Shown here: piece after piece, positions 23,238 to 34,518 of the stretch | Position numbering within the stretch: position 1 is the stretch's first letter | Layout: every line of letters starts with the position of its first letter | DNA from: Gnetum montanum | Lineage: Eukaryota > Streptophyta > Gnetopsida > Gnetales > Gnetaceae | Direction of reading: 5' to 3' | Length of the DNA stretch: 64,000 nucleotides | Assembly: GCA_015680685.1 (NCBI GenBank) | Contig: MNCI01009062.1 | Span: 168,672 to 232,671 of the forward strand | Translations under genes and position numbers: made by a program | Notes under the pieces: model-generated | Database searches by the model: none | What the model was told of the DNA's origin: nothing | The model's input: only the letters and a program-made list of their open reading frames with translations

Positions 23238-26200
23238 ATGGCTCCTAAGACTCATCTAGCTCTTGGAAAGGTTGAGGAGGTGAATAAGACCCTGAGGCAT
23301 GCACCAAAAGCATGTGTTCTAGTATGGAAGAGCACACCATTGACCCAGTAAGTTTTTATGTCTCCTTTGCTTTTTTCATTTTGTGCCTTCTACTATTTTT
23401 TGCTCTGGTTTTGCGTCCTATTTGCTTTGCTATCTGTGTTTTCTACGATCGCATTATTTTAGCTTTTGTATCACTTTGATCACCATTTCGATCATGGTTG
23501 ATGTGCAGACATTTCATCGTTGTTGCATGTAAGGCTGTTGAGACCGCCACCGTCGTGGTTGTCGTAACTGCGGGGGCTGGGGAAATTTAGGTTGCTTGAT
23601 CCTAGCATGCCATAACATAAAACCCTTGGAAGGGCTTGTTCATATGTGATGCAGTTACATGACATGTGTTTTGTTTGGGTAAGTCGTCAGTTGTTTTGTT
23701 GCTACGCTAGGCTATTCGCATGCTCCTGCTATGCTAGGCTTTCACTCCCTTGCTATGCTATGTACGAGAAAAGGGTTATGCTATGCTATATATATATACT
23801 GCTAGATGTTGCTATGTTGCACATGTATTGCATTTAAGTATAATGCTAACATTGGCTAATTGTGGCGTGTAGGGTGGGACCAAGGTCCCAGCTGATCATT
23901 TTGGACATTGGAGGGGTCCTGTTCCATGTAAGCAGACCTGTGGCCAATGCTCCTCCTTCCCCGATATGTGTGAGAGATCGAGCAGTTTGGTTCAGGGAAG
24001 GGGCAAAAGACTTCTTGCAATTTTTTCTCAGCCACTTTAGTGTGATTGTTTGGTCTTTCCTAGAGGAGAAGGAGTCATCTGACATAATAGAAGCCATGTT
24101 GCTAGGGGCAAATCGGGGCATCTTGAGATATTTTTCTGACGAGGAAATCATGAGTAGATAGGAAGGGGGATCCATCCAACACTCAATAGGGTTGAGGCAT
24201 TTAGCTTGGATCTGGGACATGCCAAAATACCAATGCTATCACTAGTACAACACATTGTTTCTCACACATCACATGGCGACATACTTTCAAAACCCATAGG
24301 GGACTATCTATTGTGCTAGCAAGTGAGTTTTGAGTCTTTGCTCTACTTTGTTGTACAACATTGGCCATATCGGCCAAAGGCTTAACGGTGTGTGTTTGTC
24401 ACTAGGTTCTATATCGATGATGATGGGGTTCATGACCAACTGGGTCAACTAGCTACCATGCAGCTAGCCCTAGAGAATTTTGCTTATGCCAAGAACCTAC
24501 AGGTGGGTGTGATTGGTCAGTGAGGGGGAGAATACCATACCTATCCATGCATGCTCTACACTCTCTACAATTAGTGTAGGGAGAAGGGTTGGTTGGATAA
24601 GGAGTGGAAAGAAACCTTCAAATAGGTCATGGTTGAAGACGTTTTGATTGAACTCCTATTATTCCCATTACCGTATAGACCTAGTGGGTCAAAAGGTAGG
24701 TGTCGCATACTCAAGTGTTTTTGTAATCTTTGCATTCTTTGCAGTGTTATGCTAAGTGCATTTTGTGAAAATTATCACAAGGGTGAAGAAGCCTTGTGAG
24801 GTGATGGTGGTAACCTCCAAGAGGTAAGGGGCAAACATCTACTTCAAATACGGTGAAGTAGTGGTGAGCTAGAGCTGGTTAGAATGAGGGGCCCTAGACT
24901 CCTTGCTCTAGAACGTTTGAAAGGTAGGGCTTATGGATCTATTCGTGGCTCCAAATCTGAGCGTCTCTATTGTCAAGATGCTTTCCTTGGTCAACTCCTT
25001 CTTTGGGAGGATGGGACGTTTTCGCACGTACATGGGGAATGTGCGGGTGGTCATTGAAATCAATGACTAGCTATTTAGGGATCTGTTCGGTGTTCCTATC
25101 GACAACGCCTTCGTAGATTCAAAGAGAAAGTAGGAGTTGACTCTTCAAAAGTAGCATATCAAGAAGTGGTTGAGGCTCACCAAGGAGCACAAAGGGTTCC
25201 CCATGGAAAAGCTTAAGGATGGCCTTGCCATGGGGATTTACCTAGTCTTTCATGCCCGTGCATTCCCTCAACCGCTCACCCAAGGGAAGGTCCTGGGGCT
25301 TGAGCAGGCTTGGATAATATGGAAGGTTATGGAAGAAGGGGCCCATTACAACTGGGCTAGTTTCCTATGTAGTGGCTTGCAGGCTGAGATTTTGGGACTC
25401 CGTGAGCAAACAGAGTCATGCTCTAACATACACTATGCCTTTTACATAGGCTGTCTGAAGTGCTTCACAGAGTTCCTGGTGGTCCAGGAGGATGGAGTCT
25501 AGTTTGTGTAAGATCGTGATTAGATTCCCAAGCCATGGATTCAATAGGTCCTCCAGACTATGTGAGTCCAGGGTCCCTCGAAAATGGTCAGGGATTCATT
25601 GTCTATAACGACTAAAGATCTGGCGGTTCGTAGCATTCATGGCCAGGACAGCGTGGGATAGATGCCCCTTATCATAGTCGGTAGCATGACACGGGGTGAA
25701 CGTCTCATGGCTGAGACTGTGCCCCAGGAGTTACGAAGGAAGAGACCTCCCCCGACTAGGGAAACCCTTCACGAAGAGGAGGGATGAAGACTACGGCTCA
25801 CGCTGTAGAGGATGCAACCCCCCATTGGTAAGTATTTTTGTGTAATTCTTACTTTGCTATAGTTTGCTACACTATGCTATGCTAGGTAGTGTGGCGTAGT
25901 GTAGCATCCGTTTTGGGCTAACTTGTTTTGAATTGATGCAAACATGCCCTTTTGCTAGTAGAGGAAGAAGAAGATGAAGAAGATGGCAATGAGGAAGTGT
26001 TAGCCCTTAGGACGGGGGCGACTAATAAAGACGTAGAGGCCCCAGTCTTGGAGGAAAGGGCCCTGGTCAAGAACAAGGGAGCTATTATCTCTAGGGTAGG
26101 GGCTCTTGTCATTAGGGAGCCTCCTCCTACCAACGAAGAGGTGTCTCCCTTGAATAAAAAAGATGCTGGTCTCCTAAAAGAAAAGGTACTAGTGCATGAG

Positions 26201-27654
26201 GAAGGAACTCATATGGACTTGGCAGGGCCCTCCACGAGGGCCACCATGATCGTCTTGCATCAGCAAGAAGAGAGACCGTAGTCAGGCACTGGTGAGTTGG
26301 TGGGATGTCTACCTTATCATAGTCCATTTTGGCTATTGCTGACATGCTTAATCGTGTAATAGGTATTACTGCTAATGTCTCAGGACCCCCTCCGACTCGT
26401 GTGGAGTCATGGGCCAAGGTCCCTAAAAAATTTACGTTCATGTAGGGACTTGTTAATGACATGATCAAATGCCTTCAGCAGGAGGATCCTCACATGGGTA
26501 AGTAGCAATATTAACTGTCCTTATGTTGCTATGCTAAAACTTTTAAGTTTTTTGATTATGCTATGCTAACATGATTACTTCGCTCTTCATGTTGGGTAGC
26601 CTCTTAGCTCAAGTGGAACTTGGCATGACCTATGAAGGTTGGCGCTGTGCCTACACTCTCACCTGACGTGATCGAGATGTCTCGTCACATGTTTGACAAG
26701 GCTTACAAGTGTGTCTTGCTTTTGGCATGCTCTCTATGGGAATGCAGGCATGTTAATGAGGACCTATGGAAATGGGTCCAAAGGTCTGATCAGAGGGAGG
26801 CTGACCTAGCCACCGAGGTGGAGAATCTTAGGTCAATGAATGCTTTTCTTATAAACCATAGCCCTGACGCTGTAGATTGGAAAAGGGCTGTAGATGGCTA
26901 TGCCAAGTTTTGGATTGTCATTCACTAAAATTTTGAATCCACCCGCGAGATAGTCGAATATTAAATGCAAATGAACTTGCTAGCCTAGAAGTGTCAAGAT
27001 ATGAAAGATATCAGCACCAAAGTCTTCAAATGGGGGCAAACCCAGAGAACTATACAAACGTGCATACAAGCTGGAGAACGACATCCATCGAAGACTGTAC
27101 AAAGATGCTACTATGGAGGCATTCACATATGAAGCATTCGTCAATGCCATCGGTGGTTCTAAGGCCTATGCTAAGTTTAAAGAGTAGTTGAAGGTCATGG
27201 AATCTCCTAACTTGAAGGTAGACCTTCCTACAAGAGAGACCACAACCGCCTCCCTTTCCCCAAAACCTCTAAAATGGACGACTGTGGAAAGGGAGAAAGA
27301 TGCTACTGCAAATGCTGAACCTAGCAACAGGCGTTGGATGGACATTATGATGGAGGAGATTTGACATTGCCTTAGGCTTGGTCTAGATCGGATACCCCTT
27401 GAGACCCACGTAGGCTCCTCTTAGGTTAGTCACTTTAATGAGTAGATGCTCATGCTATGTTATAGCTTGCGTTTGTTGCATTTTTTGCCCTAGCTGACTA
27501 CTTCATTCTCGCGATGCAAGCTCCAGATGAGGGTGTAAGACCCATGGAGGGAGGGAATGAAGAACTGGTAGAAGGCAATGTAGGGGTGGATGATGTGCAA
27601 GTAGATGAAGTAGAGGTAAGCAGCGAGGGTGATGCAAATAGAGACAACCTATGA
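23238..27654 (+). pseudogene. antisense multi-exon gene in element C (FCP1/NIF-like HAD domain, coiled coil)
   Basis: Lies opposite to the element, between protease and RT. Exon 1, 23238-23347 (MAPKTHLALGKVEEVNKTLR), donor GTAAGT. Exon 2, 23873-24322 (450 bp): LIILDIGGVLFHV, WFREGAKDFLQFFLSHFSVI then VWS, resembling plant FCP1/NIF-like HAD phosphatases (DxDx(T/V) motif, RPG-EFL, VxIWS); the second Asp of the DxD motif is Gly. Exon 3, 24406-24695. Exon 4, about 24780-25827, conserved MDLFVAP and LFRDLFGVP blocks, then RRKRPPPTRE (NLS-like). Exon 5, from 25959, acidic (EEEEDEEDGNEE). Exon 6, 26384-26497. Exon 7, 26600-27424, helical/coiled-coil. The last exon is acidic, to TGA 27654. Stops, several TAG, and a frameshift near 27035 break it. 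The host parent gene is unknown. Confidence 0.72.
23873..24322 (+). other. exon 2 of antisense gene in C: FCP1/NIF-like HAD domain
   Basis: Exactly 450 bp between a TGTAG acceptor and a GTGAGT donor, phase 2 at both ends. The first strand reads LIILDIGGVLFH; the second motif SVIVWSFLEE matches the VxIWS(S/T) strand; the C-terminal part YNTLFLTHHMATYFQNP aligns with the NT-(I/L)-LIDDSP-x-x-x-NP region of NIF-like proteins, but without the DDSP acid pair. Phosphatase activity looks lost, so a binding role is possible. The domain assignment is by eye. Confidence 0.55.
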
Positions 27655-28256
27655 TAGAATGGGATTTTCTTTTATTTTTGAATATTTTGCAAATTTTGAA
27701 ATGCTTAAATTTTGAAATTTTTTGAAAATTTTGCAAACATTACCAAGTTTTTGTGCTCTTGTATGCTAGTTTTAGGCCATTTCGGGCCATTGCTAGTTTT
27801 GGGCCATTTCTGACCATTGCACAACATGTCAAAGAGAAACACAACAATGCTATTTTTAGGCCATTTTGGGCCACTGCCAAAAGAGATAGTTCGTTAACAA
27901 AGCAACAATGCGATGATGCTAGTTTTAGCCATTTCAAGTCGTTAGCGTAGCATGCTAGAAAAAAGCAGCATGTTAATAAGGTGGAAAGCAACAATGCTAG
28001 TTTTTGGCCATTTCGGGCCATAGCGTAGCATGATGAAAGGATGGCATACTAAAAAGGCAAGGAAACGGTGAATGTACAAGGGATGGCAACTTGGCAGGAA
28101 GTAGTAGGGTTGCTACACTATGCGTAGCTACTTCTTGACCTATCGCAGTTTGATCGGAATGTAAGGCCAAGGTGTTTCACCAGGGCACTTGTTCACATTG
28201 TTGTCCTCTGCTTGGAAGGGCAACTCGACCCATGCATTTTTGATTTGGGAGTCGGC
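27655..28256 (-). other. element C spacer between protease and antisense gene
   Basis: Non-coding, with four to five boundary-word copies near 27770-28025 (plus strand GCTAGTTTTAGGCCATTTCGG and variants). In element sense it reads CCGAAATGGCCTAAAACTAG, the same wording as the F spacer at 53205-53330. Confidence 0.6.
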
Positions 28257-28941
28257 TCATTGAGCCGATCCTCCCGTTGAATGATTAATACATGCATGAA
28301 CAAGAACTTCATTCCCAAAGGTCGTAACCTTTAAGCCATGTTCCATGTTTACGTTGCTGATTGCTTGTGTTTCCACTTCGTCACCATGGATTACCAACTC
28401 CCTACCTGCGTATGGTAAGTGGATTTCCTGGTGTATAGGCAAGGAGACAACCCTAAGTTATGCTAACCATGATTTTCCCAAGATCAGGTTAAACCCAGAC
28501 ATTTCTTTGACTATGATGAACGTTGCGTCTGTGGGGAACTGGTCCCCTGCTACGAAGTTTATGTGAACTATGCCCTTCACTAGGATGTGTGCCCCATTGA
28601 AGGACCTTAGACACGATGTAGTCGTTGGTTTGATTCGGTCGACCAATCCCAACTTATTCACACAATAGGGAAGGAAATGACGTTTTTGGCAGCCCCATAA
28701 TCAACGCCTGAATTGTGATGAAGAGAGGAACTGTAGTCACTTAACCATCTTTGGGATCTTCCCTAATGGCGTCATTATGGAAAGTTAATTGGGGTGACAC
28801 GGGCTCTGTGGGTACAGAGGAAAGCATTAATGAGTGGATCGTTTCCTCTTCTGCTGGCATGTTTTCATCAACCGGAATCGCCATTAATATGCAGACTAGA
28901 GCCTCTCGGTGGGGTACAGATGTCATGATTAGGTCATACAA
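28257..28941 (-). pseudogene. element C pre-protease helical segment and aspartic protease
   Basis: 28941-28741: MYDLIMTSVPHREALVCILM, a lineage-conserved segment present in every family copy. 28661-28458: KLGLVDRIKPTTTSCLRSFN (the flap side of the protease), then FVAGDQFPTDATFIIVKEMS and GFNLILGKSWLA, the ILG-x-x-W signature. 28442-28257: IHQEIHLPYAGRELVIHGDE, shared with F and B. The active-site D-D-G block lies in the broken stretch near 28700. The frame ends in STGGSAQ-stop. Confidence 0.75.
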
Positions 28942-29138
28942 GCTCAGTGTAGTGTTTTTCTACTTTAGGGATTTCTTGACCTGGGTGAGGATGTCCAAAA
29001 GGTCTTGGCTGCCTGCTTGTTTGACACTTTCCTCTTTCATTTGTCCCAGAAGATGAATCTCCCAAGGAGAGGTGACTTCGGATCAGGGTTCAGATCCTTG
29101 TCGGACGAGTTGTACAGGCTACATAATCATGTCAACCT

Positions 29139-31875
29139 TCATCTTTGATGAAAAAGGTGTAGATGCAAGGGACGAAGGCATAGGCCTGGGGATATCCTTG
29201 ATGGTACTTCTATGGGGCGAGGAGGCTCTTCAATTCTATTGCATGGGATAGGGGCTATCAAAGACGTTGGCCCCCTAATGATGAATGGAGCTAGAGGTGT
29301 TAACTGACAGGACCATGTGACGTTGCCAATAGGCAATGCAAGGGTGGATGCCCGTGGTGGGACTTTCAGGATGAAGGGCGGCTGCGAGCTTGGACCAACC
29401 TTTGGTGGTGCTCGTGCACTACGCTGAGGCACATGGATTACAAATGGCTGGAAGGGTGGCTTGGGATCATTGTCAATGCCGATGGTGTTGATTACATAAC
29501 CAGCATTATTGGTGTTGAGGGGATCTGTGTAAACGTACATAGATTTATTTTTAGAGTGTACTGTGTTACTTTCATCTAGCACTAGCTTCCCTAAATCGAT
29601 TAATCTTTGGATGTCATCCTGCAACCATAGACAATAATCCCTGGTGTGACCACATAGTTGGTGGTAGTCACAAAACCTGTCTAGCCTAAAACCCCTAGGG
29701 ACTGGAGGCTCATTGGCCAGGGCCAAAGAGGGATTCCTAAGGAGCTTGCAGTAGCATTGATGTCTTGTGTTTGCTTCTTCCAACATCTGCTTGTGTTGGA
29801 TGTATCCCACTGGCAACAGTTTCTTTAGGAGTTCTGAAGGTTTGAGAGGCAGCGGTGTGTATTTTGAGTGATCTTTGCACTCGAAGTTGGGTTTGGTGTA
29901 TGTAGATGTCTCAGGTGTAGGTGCATCAGGTTGTGGTGCTTGGCCCAATTTGGGCATAGGGTTAGCCACAGGTATGGTCGACTTCTTGTTATTCTTGCTA
30001 CCACTACTACTAGGTTTGGGCTTGGCCTCAGTTGCCACAGTGGCCACTGTGGTTGTTGGGGCCTTACCTTTGTCCTTCTTTACGAAGGTGCTCTTGTAAG
30101 CGACGTAGGATGGGTCTTTGCTTGCCTCAGCCATGTCTTGTATGCTTTTATTTTGAGTGAAAGCCTGAGTAAGAGAGCGAGATAGTACAATTTGGACTTG
30201 ATGAAGTCATTCACTACACCTTTGAAGATGGCCAGTAGGTGGGCCTCCGTGACGGGCTCATAGATTTCGTTAAGGGTTACGCTCCAACGTTGAATGAATT
30301 TTTGGACTGGTTCTAGCGCGTCTTGTTTCACGCTCATCAACTGATCTAGCGTGGTTTCTAGCTTCAAGTTATACTTGAAGCATGTCACGAACTGGGTCAG
30401 GATTTCTTCCAAAGTTGAAATGGATGAACATGGAAATGCATGGTACTAATCTAGGGCTTTCTCGACTAAGGACATGGTGAAGACGTGAATGATCGTATGC
30501 AGCCATTGTTGCAATAGCAAAGACTTAGGCCTAAAAGTGACAAGATGAGCGTTGGGATCTTCCTTCCCATTGTACTTCATGAAGTGTGGGAGAGACATCC
30601 TAGGGGGTAATGTTAAATCAGGGATTGCAAGGCTGATGGGGTCATCTTGATAAAAGTCCATGACTTGTACCGTGTCGGACCCAACAGCTTTGAGGCATTT
30701 TATTTCCTCAGTGAGGGTCTAGATGAGTTGAAATGCTTGGTCCAGACCTGACGATGTTGTAGATAGTTGAGGAACTACAGAGGTAGCTTCTACATGAAAC
30801 ATGGTGGTAGTGGCAGGGTGACTCATCGGTAGTGCTGTTGGGGCTGCCCCCTCTAAAGGTGCTACTTGCGTTGTCCACCATCTAGTGGGTGGTACTATCA
30901 GAGCAGTAACAGTGGGTTGAGCCATCGGATAGACCGTTTGGGTCACTAGTGGGATGGACCATGGCCTCGTGCTAGGATGTACCATTTGTGGGTTTGGGTA
31001 GGTCTGAGGATGAATGTAGTGATACATATGCAATGGTTGTAGAACAAACAAAGAAGCAAATGGGGTCCACCATGTAGATAGGTCGGGGCTTGCCATAGTG
31101 GATGGAATAGACGCATATGTAGGAATTGGCATGGAAGTTATGTGTGGTTGCAAAGTAGGTACAGTGTGAACATGTGGTAGGGTAGCCATGATAGGCGTGT
31201 TACGCACTGCAGGAATGTGTTGATAAACAGTTTGCAGGGGCATAGTTGCTATGAATGCAATAGGAGAATAAGGGCAATGATACGCCAGGAATGTGGCATG
31301 GCTACCCATTGTAGTTGTAGTTGTAGGCTGCTAAACCATAGGTGTGATGGCAAAGGGAGTGGTGATAGATAGTGGGTTGGCCCAAAAGGACTGGGTAGGT
31401 GGGATAGGAACGAGGTTGGCTTGACCTCCCTCGTTAGATTGGGAATTGAGTTCCTCCTGTTTGTCTTGAAAGGCATCATCCTAGTTGGACGTGGTGTCCT
31501 ATTGCTTCTTAAGCCTAGCCAATTGGATTAATTGGTCCATCAACCTTTGATACACTTGCATTAAAAGCAAAGGAACACCGGGTGTAGGAACAAATTCCTT
31601 CCCGTTGCAATAAGTAAACTCGAAGCCACATTTTTCTTTGAGTTCGTGTAAATCCAAGGGCAAATTAACCTGCACCTTTGCAGAAAGCAAACTATAATAC
31701 TCGTGTTGCTGGGCTAATCCCTCAGGTCCCTGATTTTGGATTATGAGAGATTGACATGCTTCCAACATGGGATTCAACAATTGTCTGGCACTAGTAGTGC
31801 CTTGAACTGCGACAGGAACTTCAACATTGATGGGGACTTGTTAAAGGAATTAGCAGTGGTAGTTGAAAAATCCAT
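29139..31875 (-). pseudogene. element C gag, broken
   Basis: Begins near ATG 31875 (MDFSTTTANSFNKSP). Fragments in order: KVQVNLPLDLHELKEKCGFE (31700s); Pro/Thr-rich region 31309-30719; gag core FYQDDPISLAIPDLTLPPRM (30658-30600) and LEPVQKFIQRWSVTLNEIYE, DFIKSKLYYL (30330-30190); knuckle region FRLDRFCDYHQLCGHTRDYC (29690-29630), a C-x2-H-x2-C-G-H-x4-C arrangement typical of Tat-like gag; then repeated PFVIHVP, PFILKVP and APFIIRGP peptides at 29450-29270. The best-preserved continuous frame is 30134-29139 (331 codons). Gag packages element RNA; stops elsewhere kill it. Confidence 0.85.
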
Positions 31876-32569
31876 TGTTAAGCAAGTAATTATGCAAAAG
31901 GAAAACACAAAAGTTATGCCAAAGAGTGCAATCAAACAACAAATTCAGAAAAAGTAGTAAAAAGAGGCTTTACATCTTGCCAGATTCCAGAGGAACCATC
32001 GGGGTGACCATCCTACACCACACAAGGTGCAAACAACCATAACAGGGTGTCACGTTTACGTCTATGTGAGCTAAGGTGTAGAGTGCATGCAAGACTACTG
32101 TAAAAAGGGAAGGCAAGTTAACTCATCGTCGGAGGCTTTATGTCTTGTAGGATTCTCAAGGAACCGTCGAGGAGATTGATCTACACCGCACGACACGTAA
32201 ACAACCACAGATGGGTGTCAAGTCTACGCTAATGTGTATCGGGGTGTAGAAGGCTTATGAGACTACCAAAAGACAAGCAAGCTAATAAGAAGGCTTTGTG
32301 TCTTACAGGATCCCTTAAGGATTGTCGAAGTGACTAGTCTGTACCACACGAGATGGGGTATAGAACGCATGCATGAAAACCATAAAAGAGCTAGTTAGTT
32401 GGTGATTAGAGGCCTTGTGTTCTGTAGGGCTCCCGAGGAACCGTCAAGGCGACTGATCTGCACCGCACAAAGCACAAACAACCGCAAGAGGGTGTCACAT
32501 TTATGCTTATGTGTATCAGGGTATAGAAGGCTCACAGAACTACCATGACACGCAAAAAAGGCACCAAAA
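31876..32569 (-). repeat. element C leader with tandem repeats
   Basis: Four diverged copies of a unit containing, in element sense, GGTRCAGAYCRGTCRCC followed by GGTTCCTCT/GGGATCCTG and ATAAAGCCT. On the plus strand the repeated phrase falls near 32447, 32331, 32170 and 32000, with spacing of about 116, 161 and 170 bp away from the LTR. The same array occurs in the leader of G. No coding. Confidence 0.7.
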
Positions 32570-32588
32570 GGCCCTCCTTCTAGCGCCA
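32570..32588 (-). other. primer-binding site of element C
   Basis: The minus strand reads TGGCGCTAGAAGGAGGGCC, six bases inside the 5' LTR end (CTACA-GTTTTC-TGGCG). Exact family consensus, shared by E. Confidence 0.8.
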
Positions 32589-32594
32589 GAAAAC

Positions 32595-34295
32595 TGTAGC
32601 GACCAAAAACGTCGACGGCTAGAAAACATCGATGGGACGGCGGGCACGATAGTTTCAACCCCGTACCCGTGGGAGGACCGTGCTAGGTGTGTGTGAATAC
32701 AGGGCACCCTGAACAGTCTGGTCGATCAGATAGGGACTTACATTGGCATCTATATAGTCTTTTGCAACATATATTCTTGAGATGGAATGGAAATGCGAAA
32801 TAATGCTTGAAAGTAAATAAAGCAGAAAAATGCAAGAACAATGCGAAGTAATGCTTGAAAGTAAATAAAATAGAAAAAATAATGCAAATGGGATGACAGG
32901 TAAGAAATAAAGTAAAGTGTAGTTAGAAACATGCACTGCTTCAAAGCTACAAGTTTGCTCTATCAGGGTGGATACAATCAGATGCATAGCGTGATGGAGT
33001 GCAGAGATCCTGAGGGTAACCAGGACGTGTTGAGCAAAGAAGGTGGTGCATGTTTGCATGGACTTAGATGTTGAGGGTGAAGGGATTATACCAAGGTGGT
33101 AGAATAAGGGAGATAGAAAAAAATGCTAGTTAAAAATGCTAACTATTTGTAGTGTCAAACAGGAAGCTTACAATGCTTGGTGTTACAACATGTCGGGGAG
33201 AGAGCTTGAATGCCAGAGAAAGAGAGTAGGGGACATAGGGAATGAGAGTCAACTGGACCAAGGATTCGACCTCTTTTGAATGTTATTTTCTGAAAAATTC
33301 CAAACCCTTTGAATGTTGTTTCTTGGGGTATTTATAGGGCTAAGGGTACGTGAAAGGGGCGGTTTGGATGCCATGCACCTTGGACCTTTGTTGACTTGCT
33401 AGCGCCACTCGTGCCATCTATGACCATTAGACCTACAAGATCATTGTAATGCAAACCCATCATGCAATAACTGCAAGCCTACCATGTCATAATTGAGTCT
33501 TCATTGTCTGGAGACATGCACCAATGGTATGATTAGGTGAACTGCATTGATGTCACACAACCACCCACATGCCTAGCTGTGCTTTGTAGCATAGCACGCT
33601 TGGTGTAGCGTAGCACCTTGTCGCACGTTCTGCTATGTGTTGCATGCTTGTTATGTTATGCTACGCTATGTAGCGTAGCAACTGGCCTTAGTCGCGAAAT
33701 TTTTGCTGATTTGCAAACTTTTTCTTCTACGATGCAAGTCTTGCAAACTTCACTGATTCTACCCTTCGAGATGCCTTCTGTCCCTTCTATAGAATTGCTA
33801 CTCCTCATTGCACCATGTAGCTTAGCATAGCATAGTAGCAGACATGGTCTACCACTTCCTAATGGAAAGGGAAATCGTTGTAGAACTTGAAATTAGGTGA
33901 GGGGAGTGGTAGTGAAGCCGTTGCCATGCTACTCTATGTGGCATAGTGTAGCGTAGCACTTCATCCTACCATCATCTTTTGAAGCTTGCTACGCTACGAG
34001 GCGTAGCATAGCGTAGCAGACTTCGTGACTTAGAAAACTTGCCGAACTATTTTTTGTGCATCCAGAATGCTGCTGCTAACTCCACACACCACTTCCAAGT
34101 AGGTTGTCAGCTGGGCAGGCTACTTTGGTGGACAGGCAAGATGATGCAAAACCTGTCCATGCTCAAACTAGAAAATTTGCCAAATTGGCTAGCCTAAACT
34201 CAGAATGTTCTCCTCCTAATGAATTGTCATAGTGTTGTGCGGACTGCACGATCCTAGTGAAGCAAGAATGACCCCACATTTTTTAGGGTGTTTCA
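32595..34295 (-). repeat. element C 5' LTR
   Basis: 1701 bp, TG..CA termini. In element sense it starts TGAAACACCCTAAAAAATGT and ends GGTCGCTACA. TATAAATA at 33329-33336. U5 has a GTAAGT donor-like site at 32736-32741 followed by a GTCTG-ATCGAC-CAGAC-type hairpin. Rich in GCTACGCTA words. Same LTR family as G. Confidence 0.9.
33329..33336 (-). promoter_or_regulatory. TATA box of element C 5' LTR
   Basis: The minus strand reads TATAAATA in CCCTATAAATACCCC. It should drive the genomic RNA toward gag. Confidence 0.65.
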
Positions 34296-34518
34296 AGTTA
34301 CACGCATATGTTTGTGATATACTTCAGAAAACAAGAAAAACAACAAAAAATGTGGAAAAAGAAAAAAAATATTAAACATCAAAGTGGCAATAGAATGCCA
34401 CCATTTTATACCACAACCAAATCCATGTCATTTCATCAGTCTTCATACATTCCCATTAGGCATTTGAAAATCCAAAACATCTAATAACTAAAACTAGGTT
34501 AACAGTTAAACTCATGCA
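34296..34518 (+). other. element B resumes: rest of protease/antisense-gene spacer
   Basis: Begins with AGTTA (34296-34300), the second copy of the C target duplication. A-rich, non-coding, ending at the antisense gene's stop codon. Confidence 0.65.

Larger units (their letters stand above)
15877..34295 (-). mobile_element. complete Tat-like Ty3/gypsy element C (18.4 kb) with antisense gene
   Basis: Full-length minus-strand insertion of 18,419 bp flanked by AGTTA at 15872-15876 and 34296-34300. Order in element sense: 5' LTR 34295-32595, PBS 32588-32570, repeated leader, gag about 31875-29139, protease region 28941-28257, boundary repeats, antisense gene on the plus strand 23238-27654, boundary repeats, RT 22331-20841 (with an 807-N gap), RNase H about 20650-20270, integrase 20116-18925, ten-unit boundary array 18594-18930, polypurine tract, 3' LTR 17578-15877. 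It has all modules of an LTR retrotransposon plus an extra gene. Many stops make it inactive. Confidence 0.9.
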
